The notes under the pieces were generated by a model, which saw nothing but the letters and a program-made list of their open reading frames with translations, was not told where the DNA came from and searched no databases. The translations under genes were made by a program, and so were the position numbers. This document shows positions 54,234-62,723 of a stretch of 64,000 nucleotides of DNA, piece by piece. The stretch's first letter is position 1; every line of letters starts with the position of its first letter. This DNA is from Planctomycetota bacterium (lineage in GTDB: Bacteria > Planctomycetota > Phycisphaerae > Phycisphaerales > SM1A02): NCBI GenBank assembly GCA_026386795.1, contig JAPLMU010000052.1, forward strand, positions 1-64,000. The letters run 5' to 3'.

Positions 54234-55400
54234 ATGCTGACCTACCGCACCGCTGGCGAGTCTCACGGCCCCACGCTCCTGGCGTTAGTGGAAGGACTTC
54301 CCGCCGGCCTGGTCGTTGACACCGCGTTCATCAATACTGAACTAGCGCGCCGTCAGGGTGGCTACGGCCGTGGAGCAAGGCAGCGAATCGAAACTGATCA
54401 AGTGCGAATTCTCACTGGAGTGCGTGCTGGAGTGACGCTTGGTTCGCCAGTAGCACTTGAGGTTCCAAACAAGGACAGTCGGCTCGATGACGTGGAGAAG
54501 ACTCCACCATTCACTCGTCCACGGCCTGGTCATGCAGATCTTGCGGGCAGCCTGAAGTGGTTGACCCTTGATTGTCGTGGCACGCTTGAGCGTGCAAGTG
54601 CGCGGGAAACGGCAGCGCGCGTCGCGGCTGGCGCGCTTGCCCGCGTGTTCTTGCGCGAGTTCGGAATTGAAGTCTTTGGATTTGTGAGCGGGGCTATTGA
54701 TGCCACATGCGTCATGGAAGTAGATATGGACACGCTGCCTGAACTGCGTGCAGCTCGTGACGCAAGTGACGTCTACTGTCCAGACCCAGAAACGAGTTCC
54801 CGGATCATTGACCACATCCACAACGCGAAGGTTGAAAAGGACACGGTAGGTGGACGTGTCGAGGCTTATGTACTTGGCGTTCCCCCTGGTCTCGGCACCT
54901 GCGTGCAGTGGAATGAGCGGCTTGATTCTCGCTTGGCTGCTGCAGTCATGGGCATTCAGGCGTTCAAGGCTGTAGAGATTGGAATGGGTGCTGACTGTGC
55001 GTGGCACTTCGGTAGCCAGGTGCATGATCCGATCGAATACGACGGTTCGCTTGCCGGAGAGTCGCATCTTGGATTTACTCGCCCCACCAACAATGCCGGC
55101 GGACTTGAGGGCGGCATGACGAACGGCATGCCACTGGTGGTTCGTGGCACGATGAAGCCAATATCAACACTTCTGCGCGGTATGCCAAGCGTTGATTTAA
55201 CTACTCATGAATCAGTGCAGAGCCAGCACGAACGCAGTGATGTCAGTGCAATCGCTGCGGCGAGTGTGGTGATGGAGAATGTTGTTGCGTTCGAAGTTGC
55301 GGCAGCATTCATCGCTAAGTTTGGCGGCGACTCTATGGCTGAGGTGCGCGCGCACTTCGACGCCACTATGCAGATGGCTCGTGCTCTCCACGCGAAATAA
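54234..55400 (+). CDS. aroC: Chorismate synthase
   Basis: The 388-residue FMN-dependent enzyme makes chorismate from EPSP. Family signatures are YRTAGESHGPTLLALVEGLP, RRQGGYGRGARQRIE, RPGHADLAG, GIQAFKAVEIGMG, TNNAGGLEGGMTNG, and the late RSDVSAIAAASVV. The frame is open far upstream, but ATG 54234 with TATCCT (54220-54225) 8 nt before it starts the known fold. aroDE lies 2 kb upstream on the same strand. Confidence 0.96.
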   Translation: MLTYRTAGESHGPTLLALVEGLPAGLVVDTAFINTELARRQGGYGRGARQRIETDQVRILTGVRAGVTLGSPVALEVPNKDSRLDDVEKTPPFTRPRPGHADLAGSLKWLTLDCRGTLERASARETAARVAAGALARVFLREFGIEVFGFVSGAIDATCVMEVDMDTLPELRAARDASDVYCPDPETSSRIIDHIHNAKVEKDTVGGRVEAYVLGVPPGLGTCVQWNERLDSRLAAAVMGIQAFKAVEIGMGADCAWHFGSQVHDPIEYDGSLAGESHLGFTRPTNNAGGLEGGMTNGMPLVVRGTMKPISTLLRGMPSVDLTTHESVQSQHERSDVSAIAAASVVMENVVAFEVAAAFIAKFGGDSMAEVRAHFDATMQMARALHAK

Positions 55401-55433
55401 CGGTGGTCATCTCGCTCAGAGAGAAGGTTTCTC

Positions 55434-55889
55434 ATGGCTGAAATCAACAGTGACATTCTTGCGGGGAACGATGCAACGGCGTGCCTTGAGGCGGTCATTC
55501 GCATGTTCAGTGCCGATACTGGGACGCTGCATTTCTTGGGCGCGGATGGCATGCTCCACTTGGCGGCGCTGCATGGCATCATTCCAGCGGCAGTCATGGA
55601 GCACATCCGCACAATTCCGATTGGTAAGGGCATGGCGGGCGTCTGTGCGGAGTTGAACGAGCCAGTCTCGTGGTGCAATCTCAATAACGACGGATCCGGA
55701 GTGGTTCCGTCCAAAGCGCGCTCAATGGGTCTCGCCGGTTCGATTGTGGTTCCTGTCCGGAATGGGTCGGTGCTCGTTGGAACACTTGGAATCGCTAACA
55801 AAGAAGAGCGGACTTTCTCAGAGGCAGAGACGGTCCTGCTGATGGAATGCGCGTCATCGTTGGCGCGGTTCCATGCAATGCCGCGCTGA
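55434..55889 (+). CDS. Stand-alone GAF-domain protein
   Basis: The 151-residue product is a single GAF domain (VIRMFSADTGTLHFLGADG, LAGSIVVPVRNGSVLVGTLG, FSEAETVLLMECASSLA) without an output domain. GAF domains sense small ligands or redox state; fRMsr-type methionine sulfoxide reductases are also single GAF domains, but their three-cysteine pattern is not evident here (Cys are few and differently placed). It follows aroC by 33 bp and may be co-transcribed. Confidence 0.8.
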   Translation: MAEINSDILAGNDATACLEAVIRMFSADTGTLHFLGADGMLHLAALHGIIPAAVMEHIRTIPIGKGMAGVCAELNEPVSWCNLNNDGSGVVPSKARSMGLAGSIVVPVRNGSVLVGTLGIANKEERTFSEAETVLLMECASSLARFHAMPR

Positions 55890-55932
55890 ACCGCTGGTGA
55901 ATTCCGGGTGGTATCGGTTGGACGCCTTGAGA

Positions 55933-56580
55933 TCAGCGCATCTGCGCGGCAAGCCATGCGCGCGAGAGTGCTAAGTCTCGCTCTACGGTGGCGACTGAAA
56001 CATTCAGCAATTTGGCCACGTTGGGGATGGTGATCCCGCCGATCGTGTGAAGCGAGAGCGCTTCGGCTCTGCGCGGCGAAATCTGCGCAAGTTCTGCAAG
56101 CTTGTCGTGCAGCACATCAACATCAGACATATGAGTGGACTCTTCCGCAGGCGAACGCTCGCCGCGCTGTTCAACATCTCCCATTGGTTGTTGCTTTGTG
56201 CGCCCACCGCGCTTGATTGTCAGACGCCTGCGCCGTCGATCCGCGATGATGCGGACAAAGAGCATCGTTGCGATCGCTGCGAGATGGTCCTGGTTAACAA
56301 CCTTCGTCTCTTGTTCGACAAGGCGGCGAAACGTCTCGCCCAGAAGTGAAGTGGGGCTGATGGTTTGCTGGCCAGTTCGGGCGCGTTCGGCTACGAGTTG
56401 GCGTTCGGCCAGTGCACGGAGCGCGTCATAGTGGTCAGCGACGAGGTCGGAGATGCCCTTTTTGAAACTTGGGTTATCGCCTGATTGGCGAGAGTTGCCT
56501 TCGCTAACGTTGTCCGTCCCCTGATTTCCTTGCTCGTCGGCGTGCGGTGTGGTCGGATTCAGATCGGTCGTGCTGCTCAT
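55933..56580 (-). CDS. Second ECF-type sigma factor, planctomycete-expanded group
   Basis: The 215-residue product has region 2 (LVADHYDALRALAERQL, TISPTSLLGETFRRLVEQ, LAAIATMLFVRIIADRRRRR) and region 4 (AELAQISPRRAEALSLHTIG, NVAKLLNVSVATVERDLALS). The first 40 residues are polar and probably disordered. The frame is open to 56745; ATG 56580 is chosen because the upstream part has no family match. No anti-sigma gene is adjacent. It converges on the GAF gene. Confidence 0.83.
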   Translation of the reverse strand: MSSTTDLNPTTPHADEQGNQGTDNVSEGNSRQSGDNPSFKKGISDLVADHYDALRALAERQLVAERARTGQQTISPTSLLGETFRRLVEQETKVVNQDHLAAIATMLFVRIIADRRRRRLTIKRGGRTKQQPMGDVEQRGERSPAEESTHMSDVDVLHDKLAELAQISPRRAEALSLHTIGGITIPNVAKLLNVSVATVERDLALSRAWLAAQMR

Positions 56581-56864
56581 GCTTCCATGTCCAATAGTGC
56601 TTATTTTTTCTCCTCCCCCCGGATATAACGCGCAATTGCGGGATATTGCCCTCAGTGAATTTTCCTCGAAGGTGAGAATTTTCTTCGATTCAGAGGCGTT
56701 CGGTCGCTTTGCGCCGCCAAGCGTGAACATTGCGAGTGCATCCACCTCAGCGCCGCCAACGAAGCGGTAGCACGAGTGTTGTTATTTGCACTTAAGATCC
56801 GATCGTTGGTCACTTCCTCAACCAAGAGCAGGCGAGGCCGCTCTGTTACCGTGAGACCTTACTT

Positions 56865-57452
56865 ATGTCCAAGAAGATTATTGCATCTGCCCTCGGCGTC
56901 GTTTCCATGGTGACAGGCTTTGGTGCCGGGCAGGCGGTATCTGCGCCAGCCCCCGCCAAGGATGGCAGTTTTTACTCCTTCAAAACCACTGCCCTTGATG
57001 GCGCGGCTGTGGACCTTGCCATCTACAAAGGCAAGGTGGTCTTGGTGGTGAACGTGGCGAGTCGCTGCGGATACACGCCACAGTATGCGGAATTAGAAAC
57101 CGTCTGGAAGGAATTCAAGGACAAGGGTCTTGTGGTGATTGGCTTTCCTTGCAATGACTTTGGTGGGCAGGAGCCCGGCACTTCATCGGAGATTCGTGAT
57201 TTCTGCACGAAGAACTATGGAGTGACTTTCCCCATGATGTCCAAAGCGCAGACCAAGCCGGGTGAAGGGCAGAGCGCGATCTACGCATTCCTGAGTGCTG
57301 GCACCGGCAAGCTGCCAAGCTGGAATTTCGGCAAGTACTTGGTGGGCAAGGATGGCAAGCCGATCGCGTTCTATGGCTCAGGGGTAAAGCCAACGGGTGA
57401 AGAACTCCGCAAAGCCATTGAACAGGCACTTGCGGCCAAGCCCGTATCCTGA
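56865..57452 (+). CDS. Secreted glutathione peroxidase-family protein
   Basis: The 195-residue product has a signal peptide ending AVSA and the peroxidase motifs NVASRCGYTPQY (peroxidatic Cys), FPCNDFGGQEPG and WNFGKYLV. Bacterial members usually reduce peroxides with thioredoxin. A periplasmic location is inferred from the signal. The next gene starts 5 bp after its stop, but with a TATCCT hexamer inside the end of this gene. Confidence 0.9.
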   Translation: MSKKIIASALGVVSMVTGFGAGQAVSAPAPAKDGSFYSFKTTALDGAAVDLAIYKGKVVLVVNVASRCGYTPQYAELETVWKEFKDKGLVVIGFPCNDFGGQEPGTSSEIRDFCTKNYGVTFPMMSKAQTKPGEGQSAIYAFLSAGTGKLPSWNFGKYLVGKDGKPIAFYGSGVKPTGEELRKAIEQALAAKPVS

Positions 57453-57456
57453 GCGC

Positions 57457-59205
57457 ATGCATCTGATTTCATCCCCCTTTCGCTCGCGCCCAACCATGGT
57501 GTTGGCTGTCTTGTTTGCCAGCACATCAGCCTTCGCTGGAACTCTTGACGACGCACTCCGGCTCATACCTGCTGACGCGGCGGGGGTGCTCGTGGTTTCA
57601 AACGTCAAGGGCGCGAGTGATGATTTGCAATTAGCGATCGATCGAATGGGGAAGGCAGAGGCGGCACTTGGTGGGCGGCCTATCGACCTCTTGAAGGCAC
57701 AGGTTGGCATTGGAGCGGGGTTTGATGATCGTGGGGCATTCGTTGCTTGGGCCGCGCCGCGTGCGACAGAATTCACGAACATCGCCGCGTTTCCAGTGAC
57801 AGACGCCGATGCATTCGTTGCAGCAACATTTACTGAAGCGCCGGAACTTGGTGTGGGTGCGATGCGTGCGCGCACTGCGCCTCGGGCGGTTTGGATTCGC
57901 AAGACGCCAAGCCATGTTCTTGTTGCGGATGCGCCTGATTCACTAGCAACGTGGGAGCCCAAAGAGGGGTTCGCTGCGGTACTCGCCACGCGCGTCGGTC
58001 GGCGTGGGATGGAAATTATCCGAATGAGCGATTGCTTCTCATGGGCATCAGCGCCGGTGATGAAATCGCTCGCGGATATTGCGCGCAAGGCGAGTGAATT
58101 GGACATCGCGGCTGCCAACATGTTGCCCCGTGGCAAGGAGCCAGAGGCGGCGCCAGCGGCAGCGCTTGAGACCATCGGAAAGAGCCGGGAACGCGGCGCG
58201 CAGATTCTTGCGCAAGTGACGGACGCGGTATTCGCCGTCGACTTTGATGCCCTTGCTGTTGGAATCCGCGCCTATGCGCGCTTTGATCCCGAAGGTGATG
58301 TTGCCAAGGCTATTCCTGCTGGCGACGCACAGATGCATGACGTGACCGCGTTGCTGAATCGTCTTCCAGACGCCGCGTTCTACGGAGCAGTGGGTGTTGA
58401 CTTTGCAGCGATGGGAGGTGCGGCGCGCGTTCGTTCGTTCTTGGCGACAGTACCGGGTAGCGATCGGATCAATCTTCCGCCATGGCTCGACACCGTGCAA
58501 GACAAGATTGATCAGGTGCAAGTCGCCGCGTATCCGAGTCGCCTTGGTATCGCTGTTGGAGGAATTCTCAATGATGCGTCGTTTGTCGTAGTCACACGAG
58601 ACACGGCGGCGGTGAAGGGCGCACTGAAGTCGTGGATCGAATCACAGACTGGTGAAATTGCCGGCATTCGCAGCGAGCCGACATGGGAAGAGGCGCGGCA
58701 GTTGAAGGATGGTTCAACCGTCTCTGCATTTGCGGTGAAGGAAGTGATCACGGGTCCGGGTGGTGATTTCATGCAGCGGCTTTCGAAGCAGTTCATCGTC
58801 AGTAGTCGCGGTCTGCACGGATTTGCGCGCGAATTACCCGGCGCTTTGGTGGTCACATACAGCCAGCGGACCGATGTGCTCGATCGTGCGTGTTCCGCCG
58901 CGTCAGGCACAAGCAAGAAGACCCTCGCTACGAACGGCATGGTGCGCGCGATGTCGCCATGGCTGATCGCTGACGCAGATATTGTGGTGTTCGTTGGCGT
59001 CGGACAATTACTCACCGCGGCGCGACAGGTAGCGGAGTCGTTCCCTGGCGGCGCGGCAGACATGCTCCCCATCGCCCCCGAAGGTCTCGAGCCAATCGCC
59101 ACAGCGGTCCGTTCGCGCGATGCCACTTGGGAGTTTGCTGTGGTGATTCCATCGGGCGTTCTTGGCGTTGCCTTTGATGCAGCGAAGTCGCAGGCGCGGC
59201 AATGA
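57457..59205 (+). CDS. Secreted hypothetical protein, DUF3352-like
   Basis: The 582-residue product has a signal peptide (MVLAVLFASTSAFA). It then has the LRLIPADAAGVLVVSNVKG opening seen in DUF3352-type proteins, with two similar alpha/beta halves. No catalytic motif is apparent. TATCCT (57445-57450) lies 6 nt before the ATG. It overlaps folP by 4 bp (ATGA). Function is unknown. Confidence 0.65.
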   Translation: MHLISSPFRSRPTMVLAVLFASTSAFAGTLDDALRLIPADAAGVLVVSNVKGASDDLQLAIDRMGKAEAALGGRPIDLLKAQVGIGAGFDDRGAFVAWAAPRATEFTNIAAFPVTDADAFVAATFTEAPELGVGAMRARTAPRAVWIRKTPSHVLVADAPDSLATWEPKEGFAAVLATRVGRRGMEIIRMSDCFSWASAPVMKSLADIARKASELDIAAANMLPRGKEPEAAPAAALETIGKSRERGAQILAQVTDAVFAVDFDALAVGIRAYARFDPEGDVAKAIPAGDAQMHDVTALLNRLPDAAFYGAVGVDFAAMGGAARVRSFLATVPGSDRINLPPWLDTVQDKIDQVQVAAYPSRLGIAVGGILNDASFVVVTRDTAAVKGALKSWIESQTGEIAGIRSEPTWEEARQLKDGSTVSAFAVKEVITGPGGDFMQRLSKQFIVSSRGLHGFARELPGALVVTYSQRTDVLDRACSAASGTSKKTLATNGMVRAMSPWLIADADIVVFVGVGQLLTAARQVAESFPGGAADMLPIAPEGLEPIATAVRSRDATWEFAVVIPSGVLGVAFDAAKSQARQ

Positions 59206-60077
59206 GTTCAGCGGTAGGCGGCGTGCTTGTGGCGCGCATGCACCGCTTTGTGTGGGGCGGCGGGGCTGCACCGATCCTCATGGCGGTGGTGAACACCACT
59301 CCTGATAGTTTCAGTGATGGCGGCCTGCATCATTCGGCAGAAGCAGCAATTGCCCACGGAAAGCAGTGCATTCGTGACGGTGCTGGCATTCTCGATATTG
59401 GTGGCGAGTCGACACGACCAGGCGCAGTTTCAGTTGCCCCGGCTGAGCAAATCGCCCGCACGCATGCAGCGATCGCAGCGCTGGCCGCTCATACACCGGT
59501 GTCTATCGACACAACAAATGCGGAAGTGGCACGTGCGGCGTTCGCCGCTGGCGCGTGCATCGTGAATGATGTGAGTGCCGCCACCGATGACCCCAATATC
59601 GTTGATGCGGCCTGCGCCTGTGGCGCCGCTATCGTTCTCATGCATCGTTTGGTCAACCCAGATTCAGACCGGTGGAGTACCGAGCATGATTCGCGGCGTA
59701 CCTATGAAGATGTAGTGCGCGATGTCCGCGACTGGCTTGGCGCGCGCATCGATGCAGTCGTGCGCGCAGGTATGTCGCGCGAGTGCATTGCTATTGATCC
59801 AGGGCTTGGATTCGGTAAGGACGTGCAGCAGAATTTGGCACTGATCACGCGGCTTGATGAGTTCGCGGAGCTCGGTGTTCCGGTACTTGTGGGTGCAAGT
59901 CGCAAGAGCTTTCTTGGCGCAATCACTGCGGAGACAGATCCTGCACGTCGGGATGCAGCGTCGGTGGCGGCGGCGCTGGTGGCTGCATCGAACGGCGCGG
60001 CAATTCTGCGCGTACACGCTGTGCGTGATCACGCGCACGCACTGGCCACATGGTCCGCATTGCGCAGGAAAGACTGA
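59202..60077 (+). CDS. folP: Dihydropteroate synthase
   Basis: The 291-residue TIM-barrel enzyme joins pABA to hydroxymethyl-dihydropterin in folate synthesis. Signatures are LMAVVNTTPDSFSDGG, ILDIGGESTRPGA, VSIDTTNAEVARAA, NDVSAATDD, IDPGLGFGKD, VGASRKSF and the final LRVHAVRDH. It appears complete. It is coupled to the preceding secreted-protein gene by ATGA overlap, an unusual partner for folP. Confidence 0.95.
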   Translation: MSSAVGGVLVARMHRFVWGGGAAPILMAVVNTTPDSFSDGGLHHSAEAAIAHGKQCIRDGAGILDIGGESTRPGAVSVAPAEQIARTHAAIAALAAHTPVSIDTTNAEVARAAFAAGACIVNDVSAATDDPNIVDAACACGAAIVLMHRLVNPDSDRWSTEHDSRRTYEDVVRDVRDWLGARIDAVVRAGMSRECIAIDPGLGFGKDVQQNLALITRLDEFAELGVPVLVGASRKSFLGAITAETDPARRDAASVAAALVAASNGAAILRVHAVRDHAHALATWSALRRKD

Positions 60078-60079
60078 CT

Positions 60080-60129
60080 AAAAACGCTCGGGCGCCTGCC
60101 AGTGGTAAACGAAGACCGGCAAGCGCCCG
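60080..60129 (-). terminator. Terminator of the second PEP-CTERM-like gene
   Basis: The stem pairs 60089-60100 with 60118-60129 (CGGGCGC/GCGCCCG plus TGCC/GGCA). On the minus strand it is followed by a run of five T (60084-60080). It lies 43 nt after the stop at 60172 and 12 nt after folP on the other strand. Confidence 0.75.
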
Positions 60130-60171
60130 ACGGGATCGATCGACGCGGTGCGTCGAGACTCGGAGTTTGAT

Positions 60172-60936
60172 TTAAGTGCTGCGTCGACGGCGTCTGTGCA
60201 GGCCGGCAACTCCGAGAAGCGCTATGGCTCCAGGGGCTGGGGTAGATGTTCCATTCAGAATGAATGCCCCTGAGGTACCGTCGGAAATGGGGATCCACGA
60301 GCCCCATTCGGTGGGGGTATCACCAACAGTGGCGTATGCCTGCGTAGCCGGAACGGATCCATCAGCCACGCCGTCAATCCATGAAAATGCATCACCGTCG
60401 GGATTGTTGAGGATTCCGCCGATCGTGATCATGTAGTTGCCAGAACTCAGCGTGAAATTGCCCGCGAGGGCTGCCGAGATTTGGAGCACGGGGCTGTAGG
60501 TGTTGGCCGTGTAGTTGCCGGTGAGGACCTGTGAAAATTGTCCGGTCTGAATTGACCAACTCTTTACGATCGGAAAGTTTGAACTTCCAGAATCTGTCCG
60601 AAGAATGGCAATCTGCATCCCAACAATGTTGCTACTGAGCGATGTTTGGTTCCACGGCGCATTGGAGTTGATGTACTCCGACGACCCCCAGAATGTGACA
60701 GCGCTGATAGCTGATGACTGTCCGCTTCCAATACTGAAACTCTGACCGATCGCCTGCGAGTAGTAGTAACTACCTCCGCTCTGCAGCGCGTCAGAGAATG
60801 TTCCATCTTGGGTGTAGCGACCGGTTGTCGGGTCAGGCACCGCTGGATTTGGCAGGTTCTGTGCGATCACGTCCGCGTGAACAAGGGCCGGACTTGATGC
60901 AACAATGATGAATACTGACGCTGCGAATGAACGCAT
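60172..60936 (-). CDS. Secreted protein with PEP-CTERM-like C-terminal sorting signal
   Basis: The 254-residue product has a signal peptide ending ALVHA and a beta-sandwich-like body (QAIGQSFSIGSGQSSAISAV, QISAALAGNFTLSSGNYMI), typical of PEP-CTERM proteins. It ends in TPAPGAIALLGVAGLHRRRRR. As with the gene at 4973, a purine-rich ribosome-binding site (AAGGAAAGG, 7 nt spacer) precedes the ATG. No processing enzyme is nearby. Confidence 0.85.
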   Translation of the reverse strand: MRSFAASVFIIVASSPALVHADVIAQNLPNPAVPDPTTGRYTQDGTFSDALQSGGSYYYSQAIGQSFSIGSGQSSAISAVTFWGSSEYINSNAPWNQTSLSSNIVGMQIAILRTDSGSSNFPIVKSWSIQTGQFSQVLTGNYTANTYSPVLQISAALAGNFTLSSGNYMITIGGILNNPDGDAFSWIDGVADGSVPATQAYATVGDTPTEWGSWIPISDGTSGAFILNGTSTPAPGAIALLGVAGLHRRRRRST

Positions 60937-60969
60937 AGCGAGGCCTTTCCTTCCATAATGACCGCTTCT

Positions 60970-61032
60970 AGAAAAGAAACGAGCCCAAGCCGTTAGGCTA
61001 GGCAGGGAGAAGGTATCTCCAGAATGGGCTCG
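60970..61032 (-). terminator. Branched (three-way-junction) terminator-like element after fumC
   Basis: On the minus strand CGAGCCCA (61032-61025) pairs with TGGGCTCG (60987-60980). This encloses two small hairpins: GGAGA-TACCT-TCTCC and AGCC-TAAC-GGCT. TTTCTTTTCT follows at once. It lies about 105 nt after the fumC stop and 44 nt before the PEP-CTERM-like start codon, so it could end fumC or regulate the downstream gene. Confidence 0.6.
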
Positions 61033-61136
61033 GGCAACTCAAAGCAGCCCGATATTGGCGGAATCGACCATATCTCGAGAGAAGTCGTCCGATAGTGGCG
61101 GTCGCGAGGCGATTTGAGGGGGGTAGTTAGCGGTTC

Positions 61137-62693
61137 TTAACCGCCGCCTGGCCCCTTGCCGCCCGGCTTCGTCATAGACGTGGGGTTCAGCAGCCGGTCG
61201 AGCAGTTTCGGCTCCACCATCTTGTTTCGGAGCACATAGGCGCGGATTGTCTCGCCGCTCTTGTAGGCCTCCTTCGCGGCCTTGGCAGCATTGTCATAGC
61301 CAATCACGGGCGCCAGGCTGGTGACCATCATCAGGCTGCGCTCCACCGTCTTTGATGCGTCCGGGTGCAGCTCCAAGCCTTCGATGCACTTGTCGCGGAA
61401 CATGTCGCAGGCGTTCGCCAAGAGATCGATGGATTCGCACAGGCTGTCAGCGATCATCGGCATGGCAACGTTCAGTTCGAGCAGACTTCCGATGCCGCCG
61501 AATCCACCCAGAGTGATGCATGCATCGTTTCCAACGACGCGACATGCAACCATCATGACGCTTTCGCAGATCACCGGGTTGATCTTTCCTGGCATGATGC
61601 TGCTACCAGGTTGCGTTGCCGGAAGCATGAGTTCGCCAAGACCGCAGCGTGGACCGCTACCGAGCCAGCGAATGTCGTTCGCAATCTTGCTCATACTCAC
61701 GGCGATGGTCTTGAGCATGCCGCTTGCTTCGACGACACAGTCGCGCGTTGCCTGTGCTTCAAAGTGGTTGTCAGCCTCAGTAAATGTGATTCCGAGATCT
61801 TTACTGAGAATCGCGCTTACCGTGCGGCCAAATTTTGGATTGGCGTTGATGCCTGTACCAACAGCAGTACCGCCGATTGGCAGGTTGCGCGCGAGCACAT
61901 CGCGCGCGAGTTCTGCGCGCGCAACGGCATAGGCAATCGCCGCCGCATAGCCGCCAAACTCCTGGCCAACACGGATGGGAGTTGCGTCCATCAAGTGCGT
62001 ACGACCGATCTTTACATGCTTGTCCCACGCCTTGGCCTTGGCATCGAGCGCTTGATGCAGCCGCTTGAGCGCAGGAACCAATTGTTCGTGGATCGCAACG
62101 GCACCAGCCACCTGCATGGCAGTCGGGAACGTGTCGTTTGAACTCTGTCCGTAGTTGACGTCGTCGTTCGGATGCAGCGGATCCTTGGAGCCGATCTTCT
62201 TGCCGCGCATGACACTTGCGATGTTGGCAATCACCTCATTGACGTTCATGTTGGTGCTGGTTCCGGACCCAGTCTGGAACACATCAATCGGAAAGTGGCG
62301 CATCACTTGTGCGCGGCGGTCGGCGAAGTCTTCAAGCAGACGTTCGCATGACTCGACGATGTCGGTCGCCTTGGCGCGCTTTATCTCACCAAGCTTGAGG
62401 TTGGCTTGCGCGCAGGCACGCTTCAATTCCAAATAGGCAGCGATGACTTGCGGCGGAAGTGGTCGCCCGCTCACTGGAAAGTTCAGCACCGCTCGTTGCG
62501 TGGTGGCGCCGTGTAGCAGGTCGTGATGGACGTGCATTTCGCCCATGCTGTCGGATTCGACGCGGGTGTTTGAACGGACGGCAGTAGTGGACACAGATTT
62601 CTTGGAGCGCTTGGACATGGTTGTTGGCTTGGTCTTTGGCATGGTCGGGGGTACCGCTTTGGCATTCATCGTAGCGATGGCATGTGAGTACAT
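61137..62693 (-). CDS. fumC: Class II fumarase (FumC), possibly aspartase-like
   Basis: The product belongs to the fumarase/aspartase superfamily: TGSGTSTNMNVNEVIAN, YGQSSNDTFPTAM, GRTHLMDATPIRVGQEFGGY, GTGINANP and the signature GSSIMPGKINPVICES. FumC hydrates fumarate to malate in the TCA cycle; aspartase is the alternative and cannot be excluded without alignment. The first 45 residues before ESDSMGEMHV are Lys/Thr-rich and not part of the usual enzyme. Inner ATGs (such as 62669) may be the true start. The C-terminus ends in a Gly/Lys-rich tail. Confidence 0.9.
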   Translation of the reverse strand: MYSHAIATMNAKAVPPTMPKTKPTTMSKRSKKSVSTTAVRSNTRVESDSMGEMHVHHDLLHGATTQRAVLNFPVSGRPLPPQVIAAYLELKRACAQANLKLGEIKRAKATDIVESCERLLEDFADRRAQVMRHFPIDVFQTGSGTSTNMNVNEVIANIASVMRGKKIGSKDPLHPNDDVNYGQSSNDTFPTAMQVAGAVAIHEQLVPALKRLHQALDAKAKAWDKHVKIGRTHLMDATPIRVGQEFGGYAAAIAYAVARAELARDVLARNLPIGGTAVGTGINANPKFGRTVSAILSKDLGITFTEADNHFEAQATRDCVVEASGMLKTIAVSMSKIANDIRWLGSGPRCGLGELMLPATQPGSSIMPGKINPVICESVMMVACRVVGNDACITLGGFGGIGSLLELNVAMPMIADSLCESIDLLANACDMFRDKCIEGLELHPDASKTVERSLMMVTSLAPVIGYDNAAKAAKEAYKSGETIRAYVLRNKMVEPKLLDRLLNPTSMTKPGGKGPGGG

Positions 62694-62710
62694 GGGGGCT
62701 GCCGGGCGGT

Positions 62711-62717
62711 TTACACT
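62711..62717 (+). promoter_or_regulatory. Leaderless -10-like hexamer of the right-edge kinase
   Basis: TACACT (62712-62717) lies 6 nt before GTG 62724. The surrounding TTACACTTTCG is identical to the sequence before rex. Confidence 0.45.
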
Positions 62718-62723
62718 TTCGCC

